From Campanula takesimana (lineage: Eukaryota; Streptophyta; Magnoliopsida; Asterales; Campanulaceae), in contig JAOWBW010000867.1 in NCBI GenBank assembly GCA_026119855.1, positions 496,001 to 560,000 of the forward strand: a DNA stretch of 64,000 bases, written 5' to 3'. The notes under the pieces were generated by a model. The model saw only the letters and a program-made list of their open reading frames with translations. It was not told where the DNA came from and did not search any database. Below are positions 31,321 through 42,261 of the stretch, one piece after another (positions within the stretch are counted from its first letter, which is position 1; each line of letters starts with the position of its first letter). Made by a program: the position numbers and the translations under genes.

Positions 31321-33597
31321 TGTCACGACCCGAAAACCCGCCTCTATTGTCTAATAATAAATATATAATTATTTATTTATTTCTTATTTAATTGTTTAAA
31401 TTATTATTTAATTAATAATTTATGTGTGCATTTTATGTGTTATAATAATTTATGCCTAGCATTTTATTGGGCCATTTGTGCTAGTGTATTATTATTTGGT
31501 CTTAGTTGTTAGTAGGAGGTATTAGAGTTTGTGTAGTTAGTGGGGAGGGGGTCTAAGTGTATGTTTTTGGAAAATACTCATCATCTCCCTACTCCCTCTC
31601 TTTCTCCCTCACCTCCATTCCTCATTCCCAGCAACTTTCTCTCTCTCTCCTTGGCTATTTGGGTAAGTTTTTCTCTCTCCCTTCTCTCTTCATTCTACCT
31701 ATCTCCCTCCCATTATTTCTCATTGCTCATTTTATGAAAAGTGTTTAGATCGTCGATAGGATCGTAGGGAGCTAAGAATATTTGAAATCCGTCACCTTTG
31801 AGAAATCCGGGTAAGTTTACTTTCCCCCATTTTATGCAAAAATGTTCATCAATGGTTGTGTGATGTTATTGCTACTATTTATTGAAATCTTGGATGAGTT
31901 TTGAATTTATTTCTATTTGTTTGATAATTTTGTGAGAAGTTGATGTTAGGTTAGAAATCTTGGATTGGGTGGTGTAAATGTTGTCAGATGAGTCTCTTTT
32001 CCACTTATAAGTGACTTTGGTTCGTTTGTATGCCTATTAGAAGTTGGGTTTGAGTAGTATTAGAAATGGTGAAGATTTGGGTTGAAAATGGAAGAAACCC
32101 AGAATTTTGGCTGGAAATTGCCCCTCCGGGAAAGGGGGCGCGCTCACCATTTTCTTGAGGGCGTGCGCACCCTTATGCCCCTTTGTAAACTAACCTTCTG
32201 ATGATCGAGGGCGCGCGCACCATTTTCTAGGGGGCGTGCGCTCCCTCTTTATTTCAGCAATTCAAACCTTCTGATGCCTTAGGGCGTGCGCACCCCTTTT
32301 GGGGGAGCGCGCGCACCCTCCTCTGGCCATTTTTGAAAGAACCTTCTGATCACCTAGGGCGCGTGCACCCTTTCTGCGCGGGCGTGCGCCCCCTCTGCTG
32401 TACAAGCCCTGAGCTTCATCCTCTTGTACTTTTCGTAGACAATCTTCGATAATTCATAACTCTCTCATCCGGACTCCGTTTTAGGTGTATAAGCTATCGT
32501 TTTAAAGCTCTCCTCGAGCTCTTCGAGATGAGTGAATAGTTTTGGTTGTGTGCTTGGGTTAACTGGATCCTTTGTGAATTAAATGTGATATGGGAATTGT
32601 GTTATCATTGTTGAGATTATTGGAACACTTTAATTGTGTGTTGTTGGTTCATTTCACTTTCTTGATGACTTCTTGGTATGGTTCCCTACTTTGGAATCAT
32701 TAGTTGTTATCGTGCTAGTATTTTATTAATTAGCCTTTACTTGAAAGTCCAGCTGGTATTTGTGTGTGTTTCGGGCGATGCGAAACATTATGATGGCACA
32801 AGCCAAGTCCATTATGATGTTGACCATTGTTTTGCCCAATTATTTCCCTCCTCCAGATTGGCCTTGGATGTGAGATGAGCTAGCCCCTTTGTGAGCATTT
32901 TAGCTATTGGTTTTTGGGCTTTGACTGTGTGTCACTGTCCCTTTATTATTATTGGTTCCGGTACCGGGGGTTTTCTCTTCAAGCTTTCATGCTACTATGA
33001 AGATGTTGATTGTTGATTATTGAAGCTGCGCAGCGACCTTTATTTGGTTCTTTCAGTTGGAAAACCTTGGCTAATATCCTTTGTTACTTGTTTATTTCCG
33101 CTGCTATCTGTTAATTGATACATGCTATGTGCTAAGTGATATTTATTATTGTTATTGCTTCTTGCATCATAGCATATCATATAGTTGCATTAGTAACTTA
33201 TTGAGATTTATCTCACCCCCTTTCTTTTATCTTTGTTTTTCCTTACCCCCCCCCAGGAGGAAAGGATTAGACTCGCTGATCACGAGGAGGACGTCGCGAG
33301 GGTTGAGCTTTTAGGGCAAGTTATTATTGGTGGGTTTACATTATATAAACGTGTAACCTTTTTGGGAATAGTTGTACCAAACTTGACGTCATTAGAATTT
33401 GTATATTTTATTATTTTGGGTGTAAGCTTATGGAGCTCACACTAGTTTATATTTTGTTGTTCAAGTTGGATTTCAAAACGTTGTGTTATCATCTTTTGGT
33501 ATAAAAGGAAAAAATTTATCCTCATTATTCTAGAGTTTATTGTTTAAGTCGACGTCCAGCTCGCGTACTCCGGGCCCGCGGGGTCGGGGTCCCGACA
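31321..33597 (+). repeat. 5' LTR of B'
   Basis: Starts TGTCACGACCCGAAAACCC and ends GGGGTCCCGACA; 2277 bp. Between about 32130 and 32395 it has eight blocks such as GGGCGCGCGCACC and GGGCGTGCGCACCC, often preceded by AACCTTCTGAT. Otherwise it is the reverse complement of the B LTR type. Confidence 0.92.
32130..32395 (+). promoter_or_regulatory. Cluster of GCGCGCGC-type blocks in B' LTR
   Basis: Eight GGGCG(C/T)G(C/T)GCACC-like blocks, about 35 bp apart, three of them preceded by CCTTCTGAT. The cluster lies about 1 kb before the PBS. Function unknown; the motif resembles that in Tat-2 promoters. Confidence 0.45.
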
Positions 33598-33599
33598 GT

Positions 33600-33611
33600 T
33601 GGTATCAGAGC
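33600..33611 (+). promoter_or_regulatory. Primer-binding site of B' (tRNA-iMet)
   Basis: TGGTATCAGAGC, the standard plant initiator tRNA-Met site, three bases after the LTR end CA. Confidence 0.95.
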
Positions 33612-33717
33612 TATGGTTTAGCTCTAAGTATAAGTCTAGGTTGACTAGTATGACCTAGGAGGGTAGTTGTGTTCGGAGTGAGTAACGGTTGATATTTTAT
33701 GCAGGTAATTGTTTCCA

Positions 33718-35816
33718 ATGGCTAGAAGAAGAATGGGTGAAGGTTCTAGTGGGGCTCAGAATCAGAATGATCTTTGGGAAGAGAACCGTGCTATGTTCCA
33801 AGGCATGTTTGAGGCGGCCATGAAGGCAATTCATGACCAAGGGCCAAGATAGGATCATGTGGCTCCTCCACGTTACGGGTTGGAGCAATTTTTGAAATTA
33901 AAACCAAGAGAGTTTGATGGTGAGCCCGATGTGAAGAAGGCCGAACTATGGATTGAGTCTATGGAGAAAATTTATGATGTGTTTGGGTGCACGGACGAGG
34001 ATAGGGTCCGGTTCGCGGCTTATAAGCTTGTGGGTGCCGCCGAGCATTGGTGGAAAGGAGTCAAAGCGAGTTGGGATGATCTCATTATTCTAGAGTTTAT
34101 TGTTTCTGTGTTTAATGTGAGCGCACGTACGTTAGTAGATCCAGGATCATTTCATTCTTACATTTCTGTGCAATTTGCTTCTTTACTAAATGCTGCATAC
34201 GAGTCTTTGCCCTATGTGTTAGAGGTGTCAACTCCTATTGGAGAGTGTTTGGTGACTGATAAAGTCCTTCGTGCTTGTGATGTGCTTATATGTGGTCGTG
34301 TCTTGTGTGCGGACTTGGTAGTCCTTCCGATTCAAGACTTTGATGTCATTTTGGGTATGGATTGGCTGAGCAAATATCATGCTTCAGTCGATTGTCGTAG
34401 GAAGGTTGTTAATTTCTCTATCCCCGATGTGCCTAAATTTTTTTTTGAGGCTATGCCTTTGGGTAGAAATATTCGTATGATTTCCTATGTGAAAGCTAGG
34501 AGATTGTTGCACCATGGTTGTGAGGGGTACTTGGCTAGTGTGCTTGATACTAGGAAAGAATCCCCTAGTTTGGAGAGTGTTCGGGTAGTTAGAGAATTTC
34601 CCGATGTTTTCTCTTCTGAATATGATATGCCTCCAGATCGTGAGATAGAGTTTTGTATAGACCTTTTGCCGGGTACGGCTCCGATTTCAAAGGCACCGTA
34701 TAGATTGGCTCCCGCAGAGTTGAAGGAATTAAAGGTTCAGTTGCAAGAGTTGCTTGATCGAGGGTTTATCCGCCCTAGTGTTTCCCCGTGGGGAGCACCG
34801 GTTTTGTTTGTGCGGAAGAAAGACGTTTCTTTGAGATTGTGTATCGATTACCGAAAGGTGAATCAGGTTACAGTAAAGAACAAGTATCCTCTACCTCACA
34901 TTGATGATTTATTTGATCAGCTTCAAGGGTCCGTAGTGTTTTCTAAACTTGATCTGAGGAGTGGGTACCATCAGTTGAAGATTCGAACGGAGGATGTACC
35001 GAATACTGCCTTTCGCACTCGTTATGGTCATTATGAATTTTTAGTTATGCCGTTTGGGTTGACTAACGCGCCTACCGTGTTTATGGATTTGATGAACCGG
35101 GTTTTCCATCCTTATCTTGATTTGTTCGTGGTGGTTTTCATCGACGACATTCTTGTTTACTCTAAATCTCGAGAGGAGCACGAGCAACACTTGAGGACAG
35201 TTTTATCCATTCTTGCGAGGGAGCAGTTGTTTGCGAAGTTTAGTAAATGCGAATTTTGGCTCGAGAAGGTTTCATTTCTGGGTCATGTTATTTCGAGAGA
35301 TGGGATTTCGGTGGATCCTTCAAAGATAGAGGCCATAGTGGATTGGAAGAGACCCGAGTCAGTGACCGAGATCAGAAGTTTTCTGGGTTTAGCCGGGTAT
35401 TACAGAAGGTTTATAGAAGGGTTTTCGAGGATTGCTACTCCGATGACTCAGTTGACCCGGAAGGATGTACCGTTTGTGTGGAGTGAAAAATGTCAAAGTA
35501 GCTTTGATGAGTTAAAGAAGAGGTTAACTACGGCTCCGATTCTTTCGTTACCAAATGGAAATGACAACTTAGTGATTTACAGTGATGCTTCGAAAGAGGG
35601 TTTGGGTTGTGTTTTGATGCAGAATGGGAAAGTAATCGCTTATGCTTCAAGGAAGTTGACCCCTAGTGAACAGAATTACCCTACTCATGATATGGAGTTG
35701 GCTGCGATAGTCTTTGCGTTGCATAAGTGGAAGCACTACCTGTATGGAGCGAAGTTTGAAATTTTTACCGATCACAAGAGTTTGAAATACCTCTTCTCTC
35801 AAAAGGAATTGAATAA
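33718..35816 (+). pseudogene. B' gag-pol, internally deleted and truncated
   Basis: ATG at 33718 opens gag as in B (MARRRMGEGSSGAQ). TAG at 33850-33852 interrupts it, then a single frame runs from 33859. After WWKGVKASWDD the frame jumps to the protease segment (NVSARTLVDPGS), removing most of gag and both zinc knuckles, about 215 residues in comparison with B. A 25-base insert at the joint (34081-34105) is a copy of LTR sequence. Protease, RT (FIDDILVY) and RNase H up to SLKYLFSQKELNN are kept. The frame then enters LTR sequence at 35817 and stops. Confidence 0.93.
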
Positions 35817-37070
35817 CCTTCTGATCACCTAGGGCGCGTGCACCCTTTCTGCGCGGGCGTGCGCCCCCTCTGCTGTACAAGCCCTGAGCTTCATCCTCTT
35901 GTACTTTTCGTAGACAATCTTCGATAATTCATAACTCTCTCATCCGGACTCCGTTTTAGGTGTATAAGCTATCGTTTTAAAGCTCTCCTCGAGCTCTTCG
36001 AGATGAGTGGATAGTTTTGGTTGTGTGCTTGGGTTAACTGGATCCTTTGTGAATTCAATGTGATATGGGAATTGTGTTATCATTGTTGAGATTATTGGAA
36101 CACTTTAATTGTGTGTTGTTGGTTCATTTCACTTTCTTGATGACTTCTTGGTATGGTTCCCTACTTTGGAATCATTAGTTGTTATCGTGCTAGTATTTTA
36201 TTACTTAGCCTTTACTTGAAAGTCCAGCTGGTATTTGTGTGTGTTTCGGGCGATGCGAAACATTATGATGGCACAAGCCAAGTCCATTATAATGTTGACC
36301 ATTGTTTTGCCCAATTATTTCCCTCCTCCAGATTAGCCTTGGATGTGAGATGAGCTAGCCCTTTGTGAGCATTTTAGCTATTGGTTTTTGCTTTGACTGT
36401 GTGTCACTGTCCCTTTATTATTATTGGTTCCGGTACCGGGGGTTTTCTCTTCAAGCTTTCATGCTACTATGAAGATGTTGATTGTTGATTATTGAAGCTG
36501 CGCAGCGACCTTTATTTGGTTCTTTCAGTTGGAAAACCTTGGCTAATATCCTTTGTTACTTGTTTATTTCCGCTGCTATCTGTTAATTGATAAATGCTAT
36601 GTGCTAAGTGATATTTATTATTGTTATTGCTTCTTGCATCATAGCATATCATATAGTTGCATTAGTAACTTATTGAGATTTATCTCACCCCCTTTCTTTT
36701 ATCTTTGTTTTTCCTTACCCCCCCCCCAGGAGGAAAGGATTAGACTCGCTGATCACGAGGAGGACGTCGCGAGGGTTGAGCTTTTAGGGCAAGTTATTAT
36801 TGGTGGGTTTACATTTTATAAACGTGTAACCTTTTTGGGAATAGTTGTACCAAACTTGACGTCATTAGAATTTGTATATTTTATTATTTTGGGTGTAAGC
36901 TTATGGAGCTCACACTAGTTTATATTTTGTTGTTCAAGTTGGATTTCAAAACGTTGTGTTATCATCTTTTGGTATAAAAGGAAAAAATTTATCCTCATTA
37001 TTCTAGAGTTTATTGTTTAAGTCGACGTCCAGCTCGCGTACTCCGGGCCCGATGGGTTGGGGTCGCGACA
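35817..37070 (+). repeat. Truncated 3' LTR of B'
   Basis: Matches the 5' LTR from about 32340 to its end; the first 1 kb of the LTR is missing. It ends GGTCGCGACA and is followed by the TSD. Confidence 0.93.
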
Positions 37071-37726
37071 TCATCTATCAACTCAAACAAGATTTCAATC
37101 CCCACATTTTATTTATCACAAAAATCACCCAAAAGAACAATAAATTCCAAATAAATTCTAAACCTTCACAAGTCATCAAATAACCACTTCAAAGCTTCAT
37201 ATATCATCATACAAAATGGAGATGAACAATTTTAGCATATAAATGGGGGAAAGCAACTTACTTGGAATTTCTCAAAGATGACGGAATTCAAATATTTTTG
37301 GTTCTACGCGATCCTATCGACGATCTAAACACATTTCATAAAATGAGTAATAAGAAAAGATGAGAGGAAGAGGATGAAAATGAAGAGAGAAGGGAGAGAA
37401 GAAAAACTTACCTTTCTTGAGCTATGGAAGAGAGAGAGAATGCTGCGAGAGAGGGAGTAGGGTGAGGAAGAGAGTGAGGGAGAAGGAAGAGTAGGGAGGG
37501 AGTAGTTAAAATTATTTCAAAAGGTTACACTTAGGCCCCCTCATCTACTAACACATAACCCAACCAAATTCCCTACTACCCACTTAACACGATGTCAACC
37601 AAATAATGCTAGACACAAATTAATACTATGAGATATAAAATGCGCACATAAATAATTAAATCAAATAAATAGATAAATAATTAATTATTTAATAATAAAA
37701 TAGAGACGGGTTTTCGGGTCGTGACA
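37071..37726 (-). repeat. 3' LTR of B, second segment
   Basis: Continues the B LTR after the nested element and closes GGTTTTCGGGTCGTGACA, which read on the minus strand is the LTR start. Includes A/G-rich repeats at 37360-37505. Confidence 0.92.
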
Positions 37727-37741
37727 TTCACTCCCCCTTAA
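37727..37741 (-). promoter_or_regulatory. Polypurine tract of B
   Basis: On the minus strand, AAGGGGGAGTGAA abuts the 3' LTR. It is the expected plus-strand primer site of a gypsy element. Confidence 0.8.
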
Positions 37742-37760
37742 AGAAAATTCGACCCGAATT

Positions 37761-37900
37761 TTAACGAGACTTACCCGAATTAAAAAGCCACGGATATTTC
37801 CGCTCCATCTCCTCTCGAAGCTCCCAAGTCGATTCCTCAACATTATGATTCTTCCAAAGGACTCTAACCAACGCAATGCTCTTGTTCCTCAACTCTTGGA
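37761..37900 (-). pseudogene. Chromodomain of B, out of frame
   Basis: Downstream of the gag-pol stop the +1 frame continues the C-terminal chromodomain typical of Tekay/Del elements, with VRVLWKNH, EESTWE and KYPWLF, ending at 37761. It lost its frame through a tandem duplication of GTCCAAG just before (about 37905). Chromodomains tether the integrase to modified histones, so loss would affect targeting to heterochromatin. Confidence 0.8.
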
Positions 37901-40900
37901 CCTTGGACCTTGGAATCAAGAATCCGAACCGGTCGTTCCTCGTAAGTCATGTCGGGCTCTATGTCCTCCGGTACCCTCGGTAAAACGTGAGATGGATCAT
38001 GAAGATACTTCCGAAGCATAGAAATGTGAAAAACATTATGTAACCGGTCCAAAGAAGATGGTAACGCAAGATGGTAAGCTAGAAGTCCCACTTTCCCCAA
38101 AATCTCAAACGGTCCAACAAACCTCGGAGCCAATTTACCCTTCTTCCCGAACCTTCGGATACCCACCTTCGGAGATACCTTCAAGAACACGAAGTCTCCG
38201 GTCTGAAAACTAAGATCTCGCCTTCGATGATCGGCGTAGCTCTTCTGTCGACTCTGGGCCGTCTTCAATCGATCCCGAATAATTTTAACCTTTTCCACCG
38301 AGTCCTGAACCATGTCAACACCCCAAAGTTTGGCTTCCCCAACCTCGTCCCAACAAATAGGTGACCGACATTTCCTCCCATACAAAGCCTCATACGGTGC
38401 CATCTGTATACTCGACTGATAACTATTATTGTAGGCGAACTCTGCAAGCGGTAGATGTGTATCCCACAAATCTGGAAAGTCAACTGTGCAAGCCCATAAC
38501 ATATCCTCGAGAATCTGGATTGTTCTTTTAGACTGACCATCAGTCTGAGGATGAAATGCGGTGCTAAACCTCAAATCGGTACCCAAAGCCTTCTGTAACG
38601 CTTGCCAAAATCGGGATGTAAACCTGGGATCTCTGTCTGACACAATACTAACTGGAACACCATGTAATCTGACAATCTCATGAATATACAATTTCGCAAG
38701 TTTCTCCATCGAATAGGAAATGTCAATGGGTAAGAAATGAGAAGATTTAGTCAACCTGTCCACAATCACCCAAACTGCATTGAACCTCCTTCGAGTCCTG
38801 GGTAGTCCGGTTACAAAATCCATCGTAATGTGTTCCCACTTCCACTCGGGTATCTCAAGAGGCTGAAGTAGACCTACGGGTCTCTGATGCTCTGCTTTAA
38901 CTTGTTGACAGGTCAAACACTTCGATACATAATCTGCAATTTCCCTCTTCATGTTAATCCACCAAAATTGTTGTTTTAAATCCTGATACATCTTCGTACT
39001 CCCGGGATGAATGGTATACCGGGATTTGTGACCCTCATCAATAACTCGCTTTTTAATCCCACCGATATCCGGCACACACAATCTGCTACGGTAAGTCAAC
39101 ACTCCCTCGGAGTCAAGCTGGAAGTCCACATACTGTCTATCCCGAGCATTATCCATAATCTTCTTCAACTCTGGATCATCCTTCTGAGTATCCTTTATTT
39201 GTTGAATTAATGTGGGAAATACATTAAGGTTCGCAAAAATAACTCCACGCTTCGACTCTTGGGGACGCCAATCTCGAGCATCCTCTAGCAATTTCCATTC
39301 ACGAATCATCATTGATGCCACATAAGACTTTCGACTGATCGCATCAGCTACAACATTTGCTTTGCCCGGATGGTACGAAATGGTGCAATCATAATCTTTT
39401 AAAAGCTCCATCCACCTACGCTGACGGTTATTCAATTCCTTTTGAGAGAAGAGGTATTTCAAACTCTTGTGATCGGTAAAAATCTCAAACTTCGCTCCAT
39501 ATAGGTAATGCTTCCACTTATGCAACGCAAAGACTATCGCAGCCAACTCCAAATCATGAGTAGGGTAATTCTGTTCACTAGGGGTCAACTTCCTCGAAGC
39601 ATAAGCAATTACTTTCCCATTCTGCATCAAAACACAACCCAAACCCTCTTTCAAAGCATCACTGTAAATCACTAAGTCGTCATTTCCATTTGGTAACGCA
39701 AGAATAGGAGCCGTAGTTAATCTTTTCTTTAACTCATCAAAGCTACTTTGACATTTTTCACTCCACACAAACGGTACATCCTTCCGGGTCAACTGAGTCA
39801 TCGGAGTAGCAATCCTCGAAAACCCTTCTATAAACCTTCTGTAATACCCGGCTAAACCCAGAAAACTTCTGATCTCGGTCACTGACTCGGGTCTTTTCCA
39901 ATCCACTATGGCTTCTATCTTTGAAGGATCCACCGAAATCCCATCTTTAGAAATAACATGACCCAGAAATGAAACCTTCTCGAGCCAAAATTCGCATTTA
40001 CTAAACTTTGCAAACAACTGCTCCCTCGCAAGAATGGATAAAACTGTCCTCAAGTGCTGCTCGTGCTCCTCTCGAGATTTAGAGTAGACAAGAATGTCGT
40101 CGATGAAGACCACTACAAATGAGTCAAGATAAGGATGGAAAACCCGGTTCATCAAATCCATAAATACGGCAGGCGCGTTAGTCAACCCAAACGGCATAAC
40201 CAAGAACTCGTGATGACCATAGCGGGTGCGAAAGGCAGTCTTCGGAATATCCTCCGATCGAATCTTCAACTGATGGTACCCACTCCTCAAATCGAGTTTA
40301 GAAAACACCACGGACCCTTGAAGCTGATCAAATAAATCATCAATGTGAGGTAGAGGATACTTGTTCTTCACTGTAACCTGATTCAACTTTCGGTAATCAA
40401 TACACAATCTCAAACAACCGTCTTTCTTCCGCACAAACAAAACCGGTGCTCCCCACGGGGAAACACTAGGGCGGATAAACCCTCGATCATGCAACTCTTG
40501 AAACTGAACCTTTAGTTCCTTCAACTCTGCGGGAGCCAACCTATACGGTGCCTTTGAAATTGGAGCCGTACCCGGCAAAAGGTCTATACAAAACTCTATC
40601 TCACGATCGGGAGGCATATCATATTCAGAAGAGAAGACATCGGGAAATTCTCTAACTACCCGAACACTCTCCAAACTAGGGGATTCTTTCCTAGTATCAA
40701 GCACACTAGCCAAGTAACCCTCACAACCACGATGCAATAATCTCCTAGCTTTCACATAGGAAATCATACGAATATTCTTACCCAAAGGCATAGCCTCAAA
40801 AACAAATTTAGGCATATTGGGAATAGAAAAAGTAACAACTTTCCTACGACAATCAACAGAAGCATGAAACTTGCTCAACCAATCCATACCCAAAATAACA

Positions 40901-42141
40901 TCAAAGTCTTGAATCGGAAGGACTACCAAGTCCGCACACAAGACACGACCACATATAAGCACATCACAAGCACGAAATACTCTATCGGTCACCAAACACT
41001 CTCCCATAGGAGTTGACACCTCTAACACATAGGGCAAAGACTCAGATGCAGCATTTAGTAAAGAAGCAAATTGCACAGAAATGTAAGAATGAGATGATCC
41101 TGGATCTACTAACGTACGCGCGCTCACATTAGATATAGAAACAATGCCTCCAATCACTGAGGGATCATCTGCCTGATGCTGATTCATTGCAAACACTTTT
41201 CCTTGGACCTTGGGCTTCCCCGTAGCATCCCTTTTCTGACCCTGTGGAGCACCAGCTCCTAACCCAGTCGGTTGACCCCTGCCTCTAGTACAATCCCTTG
41301 CAAAATGCCCCATTTGACCACAATTGGTACACTTGCCCTGTTTCTTCCAACACCGGTCCTCTGAATGACCTTCCTTTTGGCAATAGGAACAAAGTCTCCT
41401 AATTTGGTTCCCTTGGTTCCCGAAAGTAGTGCCCGTCTTCCTTGGGATTGGTTGCCCTCGGGACTGAGATTGTCCCCCAAAATTACCTCGGTTATCTGAA
41501 CGGGATTGTGGCTTGCTCTGTCCTCCCTGCTTGCTAGTGTTAGTAACCTCGACCTTCTTCTTATGCTCCCCTATATCTTGCTTAATCAAGTAGGCTCGAT
41601 CCACCGCATCCTGATAAGTTTGAATCCGCTGGGCTATAAGCTGAGTTCGGATAGAAGTCTTTAAACCCCGGATGAATCTCATAGCTTTCTGTTCTTCGGT
41701 CCTCACAAGATAGTCACAGTACCGGGCTAATTCTTTGAACTTCCGCACAAACAATTCCCATGCATACACCGTATGGGTATCATCCCAACTCGCCTTAACT
41801 CCTTTCCACCAATGCTCAGCGGCCCCAACCAATTTATAAGCCGCAAACCGGACCCTCTCCTCTTCCGTTCGCCCAAACACATCATAGATTTTCTCCATAG
41901 ACTCAACCCATAGTTCGGCCTTCTTCACATCGGGCTCACCATCGAACTCCCTTGGTTTTAATTTCAGAAATTGCTCCAACCCGTAACGTGGAGGAGCCAC
42001 ATGTTCCTCTCTTGGCCCTTGGTCATGAATTGCCTTCATGGCCGCCTCAAACATGCCTTGGAACATAGCACGGTTCTCTTCCCGAAGATCATTCTGATTC
42101 TGAGCTCCACTAGAACCTTCACCCGTTCTTCTTCTAGCCAT
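37864..42141 (-). CDS. B gag-pol polyprotein (chromovirus)
   Basis: A single open frame of about 1,425 residues, from ATG at 42141 (an upstream in-frame ATG lies at 42150). Order: gag domain (LEQFLKLKPREFDGEPD, AAEHWWKGV) to about residue 190; two CCHC knuckles at about 275-310 (CSYCQKEGHSEDRC, CTNCGQMGHFARDC); protease with LVDPGSSHSYI; RT with FIDDILVY; RNase H; integrase zinc finger; integrase core. Two integrase acids are present (MDFVTGL, VSDRDPRF), but the third is replaced: GQSKRTIQ has K where E is expected (codon 38527-38529). The frame ends early inside the chromodomain. Apart from this it looks coding-competent, so it may be a recent copy inactivated by two lesions. Confidence 0.95.
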   Translation of the reverse strand: MARRRTGEGSSGAQNQNDLREENRAMFQGMFEAAMKAIHDQGPREEHVAPPRYGLEQFLKLKPREFDGEPDVKKAELWVESMEKIYDVFGRTEEERVRFAAYKLVGAAEHWWKGVKASWDDTHTVYAWELFVRKFKELARYCDYLVRTEEQKAMRFIRGLKTSIRTQLIAQRIQTYQDAVDRAYLIKQDIGEHKKKVEVTNTSKQGGQSKPQSRSDNRGNFGGQSQSRGQPIPRKTGTTFGNQGNQIRRLCSYCQKEGHSEDRCWKKQGKCTNCGQMGHFARDCTRGRGQPTGLGAGAPQGQKRDATGKPKVQGKVFAMNQHQADDPSVIGGIVSISNVSARTLVDPGSSHSYISVQFASLLNAASESLPYVLEVSTPMGECLVTDRVFRACDVLICGRVLCADLVVLPIQDFDVILGMDWLSKFHASVDCRRKVVTFSIPNMPKFVFEAMPLGKNIRMISYVKARRLLHRGCEGYLASVLDTRKESPSLESVRVVREFPDVFSSEYDMPPDREIEFCIDLLPGTAPISKAPYRLAPAELKELKVQFQELHDRGFIRPSVSPWGAPVLFVRKKDGCLRLCIDYRKLNQVTVKNKYPLPHIDDLFDQLQGSVVFSKLDLRSGYHQLKIRSEDIPKTAFRTRYGHHEFLVMPFGLTNAPAVFMDLMNRVFHPYLDSFVVVFIDDILVYSKSREEHEQHLRTVLSILAREQLFAKFSKCEFWLEKVSFLGHVISKDGISVDPSKIEAIVDWKRPESVTEIRSFLGLAGYYRRFIEGFSRIATPMTQLTRKDVPFVWSEKCQSSFDELKKRLTTAPILALPNGNDDLVIYSDALKEGLGCVLMQNGKVIAYASRKLTPSEQNYPTHDLELAAIVFALHKWKHYLYGAKFEIFTDHKSLKYLFSQKELNNRQRRWMELLKDYDCTISYHPGKANVVADAISRKSYVASMMIREWKLLEDARDWRPQESKRGVIFANLNVFPTLIQQIKDTQKDDPELKKIMDNARDRQYVDFQLDSEGVLTYRSRLCVPDIGGIKKRVIDEGHKSRYTIHPGSTKMYQDLKQQFWWINMKREIADYVSKCLTCQQVKAEHQRPVGLLQPLEIPEWKWEHITMDFVTGLPRTRRRFNAVWVIVDRLTKSSHFLPIDISYSMEKLAKLYIHEIVRLHGVPVSIVSDRDPRFTSRFWQALQKALGTDLRFSTAFHPQTDGQSKRTIQILEDMLWACTVDFPDLWDTHLPLAEFAYNNSYQSSIQMAPYEALYGRKCRSPICWDEVGEAKLWGVDMVQDSVEKVKIIRDRLKTAQSRQKSYADHRRRDLSFQTGDFVFLKVSPKVGIRRFGKKGKLAPRFVGPFEILGKVGLLAYHLALPSSLDRLHNVFHISMLRKYLHDPSHVLPRVPEDIEPDMTYEERPVRILDSKVQGPRVEEQEHCVG

Positions 42142-42247
42142 TGGAAACAATTAACTACATAAAACATCAACCGTTACTCACTCCAAACACAACTACCCTC
42201 CTAGGTCATACTAGTCCACCTAGACTTATACTTAGAGCTAAACCATA

Positions 42248-42259
42248 GCTCTGATACCA
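42248..42259 (-). promoter_or_regulatory. Primer-binding site of B (tRNA-iMet)
   Basis: GCTCTGATACCA on the plus strand is the complement of TGGTATCAGAGC; it lies two bases from the LTR end. Confidence 0.95.
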
Positions 42260-42261
42260 AC

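Larger units (their letters stand above)
31321..37070 (+). mobile_element. Nested chromovirus B', deleted copy of the B family
   Basis: It is inserted in the B 3' LTR, in the opposite orientation, with the perfect TSD TCATC at 31316-31320 and 37071-37075. The intact site can be read in the other LTR of B near 43668. It has a complete 5' LTR (31321-33597), a PBS, gag with an internal deletion, protease, RT and RNase H, then jumps into the middle of its 3' LTR. Integrase, chromodomain, PPT and the first half of the 3' LTR are missing. It is non-autonomous. Confidence 0.93.

Noticed and set aside
32678..32878. ORF repeated at 36153-36353 and in reverse at 30626-30844 and 42975-43193
   Set aside because: All four are LTR copies of the B family; repetition follows from the LTRs, and composition is not protein-like.
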